Notes under the pieces: model-generated
Seen by the model: only the letters and a program-made list of their open reading frames with translations
Told to the model about the DNA's origin: nothing
Database searches by the model: none
Position numbers and translations under genes: made by a program
DNA from: Candidatus Omnitrophota bacterium
GTDB taxonomy: Bacteria; Omnitrophota; Gorgyraeia; S143-82
Assembly: GCA_027065215.1 (NCBI GenBank)
Contig: JAMOOT010000377.1
Location: 1 to 5,264, forward strand
DNA length: 5,264 nucleotides
Direction of reading: 5' to 3'
In this document: one piece after another, positions 1-5,264 of the stretch
Position numbering within the stretch: position 1 is the stretch's first letter
Layout: every line of letters starts with the position of its first letter

Positions 1-127
1 GGTGATTGGATTAGAGGGTCCGATAAAGGTAAAGGTTCGGGTGATGAAGGTCTTAGAGCCAAAGAAAAAGTCTCATGATGTTCGCGAGGAAGAGGTTCCT
101 ATTCCATTTAGGAATATGGATGTGTAA
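1..127 (+). CDS. C-terminal fragment of an unrecognised protein (5' end outside window)
   Basis: An open frame enters from the left edge, with its first complete codon at base 2, and runs 41 codons to TAA at 125-127. The visible tail begins VIGLEGPIKVKVRVMKVLEP, an alternating hydrophobic/charged pattern typical of beta strands. It continues with a lysine run and an acidic patch (DVREEE) and ends FRNMDV. The beta-rich stretch might belong to a small barrel or OB-like domain, but that is only an impression and no family is recognised. It lies 17 bases before the next gene's start codon, on the same strand, so it is probably the upstream member of the same transcription unit. The frame is supported by the lack of stops, a plausible protein composition and the fit with the next gene's ribosome binding site just after its stop. 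Confidence 0.7.
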   Translation, partial: VIGLEGPIKVKVRVMKVLEPKKKSHDVREEEVPIPFRNMDV

Positions 128-130
128 AGT

Positions 131-137
131 GGGGAGG
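131..137 (+). promoter_or_regulatory. Shine-Dalgarno site for the cysteine-rich protein (selects a TTG start)
   Basis: GGGGAGG lies 7 bases before TTG at 145. It is the strongest Shine-Dalgarno-like sequence at this junction and is the reason for choosing the non-ATG start. A GTG at 137-139 overlaps the site but is out of frame. Confidence 0.75.
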
Positions 138-144
138 TGCTGGG

Positions 145-600
145 TTGAAAAGATTTTTGTATAAGTCGATGATCTTTTGTCTTGTTGCTTTCTGTGCGAT
201 ATTCTCTTTTTCTCCGAGCATACAAGCCGATAGAGAGGAAATTCAGTCTCCTTGTTTAAATCAGGCGACTGGATCGGTTGTGTTTTTTTCATGTAGTGGG
301 TGTTCTCCTTGTGGTTGTGGGGTTACGGGTACATATTGTGGAGTGGTCTGGAGTGGTATAAAGTCTCGTTCTGTAAGAATAGAATGCTTGCCTTTTACTT
401 ATACATATAAGATTTCCCAGGGGTGTTATCCTCCAAAGACGATTTCTTTTCACATAGATCGGTTGCCTGCTACTGTGACGATAGATGGAACGAGTTATAG
501 GATAGATAGATTACCATATACGTTGAATTATAGTTACAGTTCTGTGTACGCTACGTGTCTAAGTTGTGGGGTATGTGTACCTTGTCCTTCGGGAGGATAG
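145..600 (+). CDS. Small secreted cysteine-rich protein with I-(D/E)-x-L-P-x-T repeats, family unknown
   Basis: This encodes a 151-residue protein starting at TTG behind a strong GGGGAGG site. Residues 1-28 form a Sec signal peptide: basic MKRFLYK, a hydrophobic core to about residue 22, and an A-x-A-like end (SIQA) with likely cleavage after A28. There is no convincing lipobox. The mature part of about 123 residues has 12 cysteines (37, 50, 53, 56, 58, 65, 81, 94, 138, 141, 144, 147). They include an N-terminal CxxCxxCxC cluster (50-58) and a C-terminal CxxCxxCxxC cluster (138-147). Between them are three related segments around residues 78-88, 103-113 and 119-129, plus many tyrosines. The protein presumably acts outside the cytoplasm, with the cysteines forming disulfides or binding metal; that is inference. 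Its last codons contain the gmhA ribosome binding site, so the two are likely coupled in translation. I recognise no homologue. The signal peptide and site make it a real gene rather than a chance frame. Confidence 0.82.
   Translation: MKRFLYKSMIFCLVAFCAIFSFSPSIQADREEIQSPCLNQATGSVVFFSCSGCSPCGCGVTGTYCGVVWSGIKSRSVRIECLPFTYTYKISQGCYPPKTISFHIDRLPATVTIDGTSYRIDRLPYTLNYSYSSVYATCLSCGVCVPCPSGG
376..531 (+). repeat. Three protein-level repeats, consensus I-(D/E)-x-L-P-x-T, within the cysteine-rich gene
   Basis: The copies encode RIECLPFTYTY (376-408), HIDRLPATVTI (451-483) and RIDRLPYTLNY (499-531). The start-to-start spacing is 25 and then 16 residues. The last two copies can be aligned as adjacent 16-residue units (residues 101-116 and 117-132). 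In those two copies the shared R, L, P and T residues all use different synonymous codons (CGG/AGA, TTG/TTA, CCT/CCA, ACT/ACG), so the repeat is conserved in protein but not in DNA. Alternating polar and hydrophobic residues suggest beta strands or hairpins. Confidence 0.7.
591..597 (+). promoter_or_regulatory. Shine-Dalgarno site for gmhA, embedded in the end of the upstream gene
   Basis: GGGAGGA lies 10 bases before ATG at 608. It overlaps the last codons (Ser-Gly-Gly) of the cysteine-rich protein, whose stop codon follows at 598-600. It fixes the gmhA start at 608 rather than at the in-frame GTG at 566, and suggests that ribosomes finishing the upstream gene open or re-initiate at gmhA. 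Confidence 0.8.
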
Positions 601-607
601 GATTATT

Positions 608-1195
608 ATGGGTGAAGATAGAGTGTCATTGGAATTATCAGAGGCTATAAAGGCCTTAACAGATTTTGCTAAGATTGGAGAAGAAACTTTAACTTCGGCT
701 ATCTCCATTTGCATTGAGGCCCTTTCACAAGGGAATAAAATACTTATTTGTGGTAATGGTGGAAGTGCAGCGGATGCCCAACACTTTGCTGCTGAGTTAG
801 TGGTAAGATTTAGAGAAAATCGTCGTTCTATACCAGCGATTGCCTTAACTACGGATACCTCTATTTTAACTGCTGGGGCAAATGATTTTGGGTATGAGAC
901 GATTTTTGCCAGGCAGGTATCTGCATTGGCTCGAAAAGGGGATGTCTTGATAGGTATATCTACCTCTGGTCGGTCTAAAAATGTTCTTTTGGCATTGGAG
1001 GAGGCTAATCGAATTGGGGTGAAGACAATTGGTCTGTGTGGACCCCGTTCAGATCAGATGGAAGCACTGTGTGATGTTTGCATTACAGTGCCATCAAGTA
1101 AGACCTCTCACATTCAGGAAGTGCATGAGGTTTGTTTGCATATCATTGCCCAAGAGTTGGAGATGTGGATTATGGAAGAGGAGAAAAAGGTATGA
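608..1195 (+). CDS. gmhA: Phosphoheptose (sedoheptulose 7-phosphate) isomerase, SIS domain
   Basis: GmhA converts sedoheptulose 7-phosphate to D-glycero-D-manno-heptose 7-phosphate, the first step to ADP-heptose for the lipopolysaccharide core; it is a cytoplasmic homotetramer in known cases. The 195-residue length matches the E. coli enzyme (192). A single SIS domain fills most of the chain: CGNGGSAADAQHFAAEL at residues 48-64, the ISTSGRSKNV phosphate-binding loop at 117-126, and HIQEVHEVCLH at 168-178. The residues that align with the zinc-binding and acid/base set of characterised GmhA enzymes are present: H59, E63, Q170 and H178. The start is ATG behind GGGAGGA; a GTG 42 bases earlier would add an unlikely peptide overlapping the upstream gene. 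The end overlaps hom by four bases (ATGA). The DnaA-binding paralogue DiaA shares the fold, but the intact catalytic residues favour GmhA. The other heptose-pathway genes are not in this window. Confidence 0.93.
   Translation: MGEDRVSLELSEAIKALTDFAKIGEETLTSAISICIEALSQGNKILICGNGGSAADAQHFAAELVVRFRENRRSIPAIALTTDTSILTAGANDFGYETIFARQVSALARKGDVLIGISTSGRSKNVLLALEEANRIGVKTIGLCGPRSDQMEALCDVCITVPSSKTSHIQEVHEVCLHIIAQELEMWIMEEEKKV
1178..1183 (+). promoter_or_regulatory. Shine-Dalgarno site for hom inside the 3' end of gmhA
   Basis: GAGGAG sits 8 bases before ATG at 1192, which itself overlaps the gmhA stop codon as ATGA (1192-1195). This pairing sets the hom start at 1192, rather than an upstream in-frame TTG at 1132, and implies termination-reinitiation coupling with gmhA. 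Confidence 0.8.
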
Positions 1196-2478
1196 GAAGA
1201 AGAGTAAATGTTGGTGTTATAGGATTTGGAACCATAGGAGCGGGAGTTGTAAGAATTTTACTTTCCCGACGGTCTATGCTTAAACAAAAAACAGGTTTGG
1301 ATATCCGATTGAAGTATATCTGTGATAAGGATTTTTCGTATGACAGAGGAATAGGAAAAGTTCCTCAAGAGTTACAAGTGAAGGATTGGAAAAAGGTAGT
1401 AGTAGATCCAGAGGTAGATGTAGTTGTAGAGTTAGTTGGGGGGACAAAAATTGCGGGAGAGATAGTCCTTACAGCGTTGAGGCAGGGCAAATCAGTGGTT
1501 ACTGCCAATAAGGCCCTTTTGTCTGAAAGGGCTAAAGAGATTCTTTCTATCGGGATACCCGGAAAAAATCTATTCTTTGAGGCCTCGGTTTGTGGGGCGA
1601 TTCCAGTGGTAAAGACAATAAGAGAGGCATTAGTAACAAATAAAATAAAGGGATTATATGGGATAGTAAATGGGACCTGCAATTATATACTCTCTTCTAT
1701 GTTTGAGTCTTCTTTAGAGTTTAAAGTGGCCTTAGAGCAGGCTCAGCATCTTGGTTATGCGGAGAAAGATCCTATACTGGATATTGAGGGAATAGATTCC
1801 TCTCACAAGATTTCTATATTATCTATGCTGGCCTTTGGTAAATACGTTCATCCTGATAAGATACTTACGGAGGGAATTAGCAGGATTGAGTTGATAGACC
1901 TCTTATTTGCTGCTGATATGGGGTATAGAGTGAAGTTATTAGCCATTGCCCAAGAAGAAAAAGAAGGCCTTGATATACGAGTTCATCCAGCCCTGATCCC
2001 TGAAGAGCATATGTTGTCGAATATTTCGGGTGTGTTCAATGGTTTATACCTGCGAACTGATACTGCGGGAGATATGCTCTTGTATGGTCGAGGCGCAGGT
2101 AGGTTCCCGACTGCGAGTGCAGTGGTGAGCGATATCGTTGACGCTGCTCGAGAGCGAATTAGCGGGATAGCAGGTAGAGAAGTAGAACTCAATTTTTCTC
2201 CTAAGGTTGCTGAAATAGAGAGTAGGTATTATATCAGGTTTACGGTGGTTGACAGGCCGGGGGTGTTGGCGAAGATCTCTGGGATCTTGGGTAAGCATTG
2301 TATAAGTATTTCTTCAGTGCATCAGACTGAGCGGGCAAAGGGAAGAAATAATACGGTTCCGCTGATCTTGCTCACCCACGAGGCCAGCGAAAAAGAGATG
2401 TCTCAAGCAATAAAAGAAATTTCTGAATTAGATGTAGTGAAACGCACACCAGTGTTGATAAGGATTATGGATCTATAA
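1192..2478 (+). CDS. hom: Homoserine dehydrogenase with C-terminal ACT domain
   Basis: This enzyme reduces aspartate 4-semialdehyde to homoserine with NAD(P)H, the branch step to threonine and methionine. The 428 residues are typical of monofunctional bacterial Hom (B. subtilis about 433); there is no fused aspartokinase. An N-terminal Rossmann fold carries GFGTIGAG (residues 11-18), and TANKALL at 104-110 holds the conserved lysine K107. The catalytic domain includes GIVNGTCNYIL (157-167) and AEKDPILDIEGIDSSHK (190-206). E191, D202 and K206 have the same spacing as the substrate-binding and catalytic E208, D219 and K223 of the yeast enzyme. A C-terminal ACT domain (about 346-420, with VVDRPGVLAKISGILGKH) suggests feedback control, probably by threonine as in relatives. 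The start is the ATG overlapping the gmhA stop. thrC follows after 12 bases, as expected for a threonine operon, but no homoserine kinase gene lies between or near them. Confidence 0.97.
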   Translation: MRRRVNVGVIGFGTIGAGVVRILLSRRSMLKQKTGLDIRLKYICDKDFSYDRGIGKVPQELQVKDWKKVVVDPEVDVVVELVGGTKIAGEIVLTALRQGKSVVTANKALLSERAKEILSIGIPGKNLFFEASVCGAIPVVKTIREALVTNKIKGLYGIVNGTCNYILSSMFESSLEFKVALEQAQHLGYAEKDPILDIEGIDSSHKISILSMLAFGKYVHPDKILTEGISRIELIDLLFAADMGYRVKLLAIAQEEKEGLDIRVHPALIPEEHMLSNISGVFNGLYLRTDTAGDMLLYGRGAGRFPTASAVVSDIVDAARERISGIAGREVELNFSPKVAEIESRYYIRFTVVDRPGVLAKISGILGKHCISISSVHQTERAKGRNNTVPLILLTHEASEKEMSQAIKEISELDVVKRTPVLIRIMDL

Positions 2479-2492
2479 AAGGAGTAGATAAT
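2477..2492 (+). repeat. Copy 1 of a 16-base exact repeat carrying the thrC ribosome binding site
   Basis: AAAAGGAGTAGATAAT spans the hom stop/thrC start junction. It contains GGAG at 2481-2484, 6 bases before ATG at 2491. The same 16 bases recur at 3553-3568 before purH. Only part of this match is expected from the shared Shine-Dalgarno function. Confidence 0.75.
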
Positions 2493-3567
2493 GGGTTGGA
2501 GAGGTGTAATAAAGGAATACTGGGAATTTTTGCCAGTAAGTCGTAAGACGCCAATCGTGACCTTATTAGAAGGGAATACTCCCCTGATCCCGGCTCCTGC
2601 AATTGCTGCTCGTGTTAGTAGGCACGCTCAGGTTTATTTAAAATTTGAAGGAATGAATCCAACTGGCTCCTTTAAAGATAGAGGAATGACTATGGCAGTC
2701 TCCAAGGCAATAGAAGAGGGGGCCAAAGCAGTTATTTGTGCATCAACAGGCAACACCTCGGCTTCTGCTTCAGCCTATGCAGGTAGGGCTGGGATAAAGT
2801 CAGTTGTGGTGATTCCTGCTGGTAATATTGCTTATGGCAAACTCTCACAGGCCTTAATACATGGTGCCCAGGTCTTGCCAATAGATGGTAATTTTGACGA
2901 TGCCCTACGCTTAGTCAGAGAGATTGCTGAGGAGTATCCTATAAAGTTGGTGAATTCAATAAACCCATACAGAATAGAAGGGCAAAAGACTGGGGCGATT
3001 GAGATCTGTCGGCAGTTGGGTAGAGTCCCTGATTTTCACGCCATACCAGTAGGAAATGCTGGCAATATTACTGCTTATTGGAAGGGCTATATTGAGTATA
3101 AGGTGAGAGGATATATAAAGCGCCTTCCTAAGATGTTGGGTTTTCAGGCCAAGGGGTCTGCCCCTATTGTCAGGGGAAAACCGATAAGGAATCCTAAGAC
3201 CATAGCTACGGCGATAAAGATAGGAAATCCTGCCAGTTGGCAGGGTGCGGTTAGGGCAAGGGATGAGTCTGGAGGTTTGATTGAGGCAGTTAGTGATAGC
3301 GAGATTATTGCCGCTTATAAGTTGATTGCCCAGGAAGTAGGAGTGTTTGCTGAACCTGCCTCAGCAGCTTCAGTGGCAGGTATATTGAAGAAGGCGAAGG
3401 AAGGGTATTTTAGTAAGATAAAGAAGAATTTTGTAATTGTTTGTATCCTAACCGGCCATGGCCTAAAGGACCCAGATAGGGCGGTTGCAGTAGTAAAGCG
3501 AAAGTTAAAGACCTATCCCGCTAACAAAAAGGCATTGGTGAAAGCGATATTCAAAAGGAGTAGATAA
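2491..3567 (+). CDS. thrC: Threonine synthase, PLP-dependent
   Basis: ThrC converts O-phosphohomoserine and water to threonine and phosphate using pyridoxal 5'-phosphate. The 358-residue length and motifs match the short bacterial class (B. subtilis and Thermus type, about 350), lacking the longer N-terminal region of the E. coli or yeast form. KFEGMNPTGSFKDRGMT (residues 51-67) contains the PLP Schiff-base lysine K62. ASTGNTSASASAYAG (84-98) supplies the cofactor-ring contact N88, and PVGNAGNI (186-193) is the PLP phosphate-binding glycine loop. FAEPASAASVAG (286-297) and LTGHGLKDP (320-328) are further family signatures. The start is ATG with GGAG 6 bases upstream. The very C-terminus (KRSR) is encoded by the bases that also form the purH ribosome binding site, and purH starts 2 bases after the stop. 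Downstream of hom it fits the last step of threonine synthesis; the intervening kinase must be encoded elsewhere. Confidence 0.97.
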   Translation: MGWRGVIKEYWEFLPVSRKTPIVTLLEGNTPLIPAPAIAARVSRHAQVYLKFEGMNPTGSFKDRGMTMAVSKAIEEGAKAVICASTGNTSASASAYAGRAGIKSVVVIPAGNIAYGKLSQALIHGAQVLPIDGNFDDALRLVREIAEEYPIKLVNSINPYRIEGQKTGAIEICRQLGRVPDFHAIPVGNAGNITAYWKGYIEYKVRGYIKRLPKMLGFQAKGSAPIVRGKPIRNPKTIATAIKIGNPASWQGAVRARDESGGLIEAVSDSEIIAAYKLIAQEVGVFAEPASAASVAGILKKAKEGYFSKIKKNFVIVCILTGHGLKDPDRAVAVVKRKLKTYPANKKALVKAIFKRSR

Positions 3568-3568
3568 T
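3553..3568 (+). repeat. Copy 2 of the 16-base exact repeat carrying the purH ribosome binding site
   Basis: This is identical to 2477-2492, but here it also codes the last residues of ThrC (Lys-Arg-Ser-Arg) and its stop codon. GGAG at 3557-3560 is 9 bases before the purH ATG at 3570. The two junctions align with three extra bases (ATA) in this copy before ATGG. Confidence 0.75.
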
Positions 3569-3569
3569 A

Positions 3570-5102
3570 ATGGAAGGTGAACTGTTGGTAAAGATAAAAA
3601 GGGCCTTAGTAAGCGTCTGGGATAAGACTGGATTGGATGAACTTTCAGAGGTCTTTCGCGATTATGGAATAGAGGTAATATCTACTGGAAAGACTGCCCG
3701 GGTATTGCGAGACTTGGGTGTTGAGGTAAAGGATGTCTCTGATTGGACTGGTTCTCCGGAGATTTTGTCTGGACGGGTAAAGACCCTCCACCCCAAAGTT
3801 CATGCTGGGATATTGTTTCGTCGGAAATATCCGCAAGATCAGGAGGATTTACAAAGGATAGGGGCTTTACCTATAGATCTGATAGTGGTTAACCTATATC
3901 CATTTCCTGAGGCCTGTAGATCTGGGGAAAAGGAATTGGTGGAGTTTATAGATATAGGAGGGCCGACTTTGTTGCGGGCTGGAGCAAAAAATTTTTCTTG
4001 GGTTACAGTTATAAGTTCGCCTGAGGATTATCCGTTGTTGATAAAGGAATTGCGTGCCAATCAAGGAAAGGTAAGTTTGAGATTCCGTAAGAGGATGGCA
4101 GGGAAGGTGTTTTCTCTTACTGCTAAATACGATCTTTGGATTGCCCAGTCTTTGTTTAAGGAAAAGGCGCAGTTTGGTGACGAGATGGCGTTTGGCCTTT
4201 ATAAGGCGTTGGATTTGAGATACGGTGAAAATCCGCATCAATTGGGAGGTTTTTATCTCCCGTTTGGTCAGGAGTTAAAATTTGAGAAGATTCAAGGGAA
4301 GGAGTTGTCCTACAATAATCTAATGGATCTTTCTTCAGCGTGGGAGATGGTAGATTGGTTTTCGCCTCAGGTATGTGCAGTGGTGGTGAAACACAGCAAC
4401 CCTTGTGGACTTGCTTTGGGTAAGGACCCGGCCCATGCCTATCGTCGTGCTTATCAAGCAGATCCATTGTCTTCATTTGGGGGGATAATCGGGATAAATG
4501 CAGAGGTAGATCGGAGCTGTGCTAAAGAGATATTGAAATCAGGTTTTAGAGAGTGTGTCATTGCTCCGAGCTTTTCTCAAGATGCCCTAAAGGAATTTTC
4601 CAAAAAGCCCAATGTAAGGATAATGAAGATAAAAAAGTACAGCCCTTCTCTCCCAATTCGGGCTGTGTTTAATGGATATCTTCTTCAGGAGAAAGACAGA
4701 TTGAGGTTGAAAGAATCAGATCTACAGGTTGTAAGTAAAAAACGACCTACCAAATCCCAAATAAGGGATTTGATCTTTGCCTTTGAGGTTGTGCGGTTCG
4801 TCAAGTCCAATGCAATAGTGGTGGCCAAGGGTGGACAGGTATTGGGTGTGGGAGCAGGGCAGATGAGTCGGGTAGAATCAGTGGAGATCGCTCTAAGGAA
4901 GTCAGGAGAAAAGGCAAGAGGTGCTGTCTTGGCCAGTGATGCCTTTTTCCCAAAGACTGACAATGTTGAGTTGTGTGCTAAGGCTGGGATAAAGGCAATA
5001 ATTCAACCCGGTGGTTCGAAGGCGGATCCTCAAGTAATTGAGACTGCTGATAGGTATGGAATCGTATTAGTTTTTACATCCCATCGCCACTTTTTACATT
5101 GA
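3570..5102 (+). CDS. purH: Bifunctional AICAR transformylase / IMP cyclohydrolase
   Basis: PurH performs the last two steps of de novo purine synthesis: it formylates AICAR with 10-formyltetrahydrofolate and closes the ring to IMP, in the cytoplasm. The 510 residues cover both domains (E. coli 529). The N-terminal MGS-like cyclohydrolase domain (about 8-150) has ALVSVWDKTGL, STGKTARVL (38-46), GRVKTLHPKVHAGIL (68-82), DLIVVNLYPF and IDIGGPTLLRAGAKN (127-141). The C-terminal transformylase domain has LRYGENPHQ (216-224), VVVKHSNPCG (271-280) with the catalytic pair K274/H275, FVKSNAIVVAKGG, GAGQMSRVES (428-437), LASDAFFPKTD and IIQPGGSKAD (477-486). The chain ends with the family-like FTSHRHFLH. 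The ATG at 3570 is preferred because of the upstream GGAG; a TTG at 3585 behind GGAAGG is a less likely alternative. STGKT replaces the usual STGGT. No other purine gene is visible beside it. Confidence 0.98.
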   Translation: MEGELLVKIKRALVSVWDKTGLDELSEVFRDYGIEVISTGKTARVLRDLGVEVKDVSDWTGSPEILSGRVKTLHPKVHAGILFRRKYPQDQEDLQRIGALPIDLIVVNLYPFPEACRSGEKELVEFIDIGGPTLLRAGAKNFSWVTVISSPEDYPLLIKELRANQGKVSLRFRKRMAGKVFSLTAKYDLWIAQSLFKEKAQFGDEMAFGLYKALDLRYGENPHQLGGFYLPFGQELKFEKIQGKELSYNNLMDLSSAWEMVDWFSPQVCAVVVKHSNPCGLALGKDPAHAYRRAYQADPLSSFGGIIGINAEVDRSCAKEILKSGFRECVIAPSFSQDALKEFSKKPNVRIMKIKKYSPSLPIRAVFNGYLLQEKDRLRLKESDLQVVSKKRPTKSQIRDLIFAFEVVRFVKSNAIVVAKGGQVLGVGAGQMSRVESVEIALRKSGEKARGAVLASDAFFPKTDNVELCAKAGIKAIIQPGGSKADPQVIETADRYGIVLVFTSHRHFLH

Positions 5103-5104
5103 TT

Positions 5105-5264
5105 ATGAGGACTAAGAGTGATTTTCTAAAAAGGGTGCGGACAGGAAAGCTGGAAGAGATAGAGGCCCTTAAAGAGAAATACCCTCCGAGTTATGTGCGA
5201 CATCTATTAGCTCAAAGGGGCAAGTTTTATAGTTTTCGCCATGCATTGTGTCATGGAGCAAGGA
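5105..5264 (+). CDS. N-terminal fragment of an unrecognised basic, probably helical protein (3' end outside window)
   Basis: ATG at 5105, 2 bases after the purH stop, opens a frame that stays open to the window edge (53 full codons). It begins MRTKSDFLKRVRTGKLEEIE and continues through KEKYPPSYVRHLLAQRGK to HALCHGAR. The composition is rich in Lys, Arg and Glu, with heptad-like spacing in the first 25 residues, so helices are likely. No signal peptide or known motif is seen. No clear Shine-Dalgarno sequence precedes it, so translation may depend on ribosomes finishing purH (TGA-TT-ATG). A GTG at 5135 is an in-frame alternative, but its AAGG-type site is too close. The open frame and the packing like that of the other junctions support a real gene; its function is unknown. 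Confidence 0.65.
   Translation, partial: MRTKSDFLKRVRTGKLEEIEALKEKYPPSYVRHLLAQRGKFYSFRHALCHGAR

Noticed and set aside
157..195. Possible lipoprotein signal ending at C17 of the cysteine-rich protein
   Set aside because: The residue before that cysteine is Phe, which does not fit a lipobox, and C17 sits in the middle of the hydrophobic core; ordinary cleavage after A28 is more plausible.
53..292. Minus-strand open frame of 79 codons covering the first gene junction
   Set aside because: It is opposite a signal-peptide gene with a good ribosome binding site, has low-complexity composition, and shows no recognisable motif. Other minus-strand frames opposite hom and purH are likewise shadows of firmly identified enzymes.
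566..607. In-frame GTG extension of gmhA by 14 codons
   Set aside because: It would overlap the cysteine-rich gene, adds residues absent from GmhA enzymes, and ignores the well-placed GGGAGGA before ATG 608.
1132..1191. In-frame TTG extension of hom by 20 codons
   Set aside because: It lies inside gmhA, and the Rossmann fold starts right after the ATG at 1192, which has its own ribosome binding site.
1513..1532. Hairpin GCCCTTT / AAAGGGC in hom
   Set aside because: It overlaps the conserved TANKALL coding motif, so the bases are explained by the protein; there is no T-tract after it.
1144..4150. Recurring ATTGCCCA(A/G) words in gmhA, hom, thrC and purH
   Set aside because: Each encodes Ile-Ala-Gln in a helix with the organism's preferred GCC codon; this is codon bias, not a dispersed motif.
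4639..4666. Inverted repeat ACAGCCC / GGGCTGT with a 14-base loop, extendable by G-U and A-U pairs
   Set aside because: It is internal to purH, the loop is long, there is no terminator-like T-run, and 7-base matches at this spacing are common by chance.
4751..4772. Perfect 8-base inverted repeat CAAATCCC / GGGATTTG with a 6-base loop
   Set aside because: It lies deep inside the purH coding region, has no following T-tract, and a match of this size is expected about once in a window this long by chance.

Overview
The window is a compact, fully co-directional (+ strand) bacterial gene cluster with almost no intergenic DNA. Left to right it holds: the last 41 codons of an unrecognised gene (ends at 127); a small secreted cysteine-rich protein with a TTG start (145-600); gmhA, phosphoheptose isomerase (608-1195); hom, homoserine dehydrogenase with an ACT domain (1192-2478); thrC, threonine synthase (2491-3567); purH, the bifunctional last enzyme of IMP synthesis (3570-5102); and the first 53 codons of an unrecognised gene (from 5105). 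Gaps between genes are 17, 7, -4 (overlap), 12, 2 and 2 bases. I see no promoter or rho-independent terminator at any junction, so the simplest reading is one polycistronic unit that begins before and ends after the window.

The organism is a bacterium. gmhA, which feeds ADP-heptose synthesis for the lipopolysaccharide inner core, points to a diderm (Gram-negative) envelope, and the small protein carries an ordinary Sec-type signal peptide. The base composition looks moderate, a little under half G+C by eye. The order gmhA-hom-thrC-purH is not that of the familiar model enterics or bacilli. It would fit a less-studied anaerobic or candidate-phylum lineage (Candidatus Omnitrophota is a guess), but nothing here proves the taxonomy.

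Functionally the four enzymes serve three unrelated pathways. gmhA makes heptose phosphate for the envelope. hom and thrC flank the missing homoserine kinase step of threonine synthesis. purH closes the purine ring. Their grouping looks like housekeeping co-expression by tight packing and translational coupling rather than one pathway.

The least explained part is the small exported protein at 145-600. It has 12 cysteines in a predicted mature chain of about 123 residues, in two terminal CxxC-type clusters, around a core with three copies of an I-(D/E)-x-L-P-x-T unit. Its stop-proximal codons also form the ribosome binding site of gmhA. I do not recognise its family, and it is the best candidate here for something undescribed.
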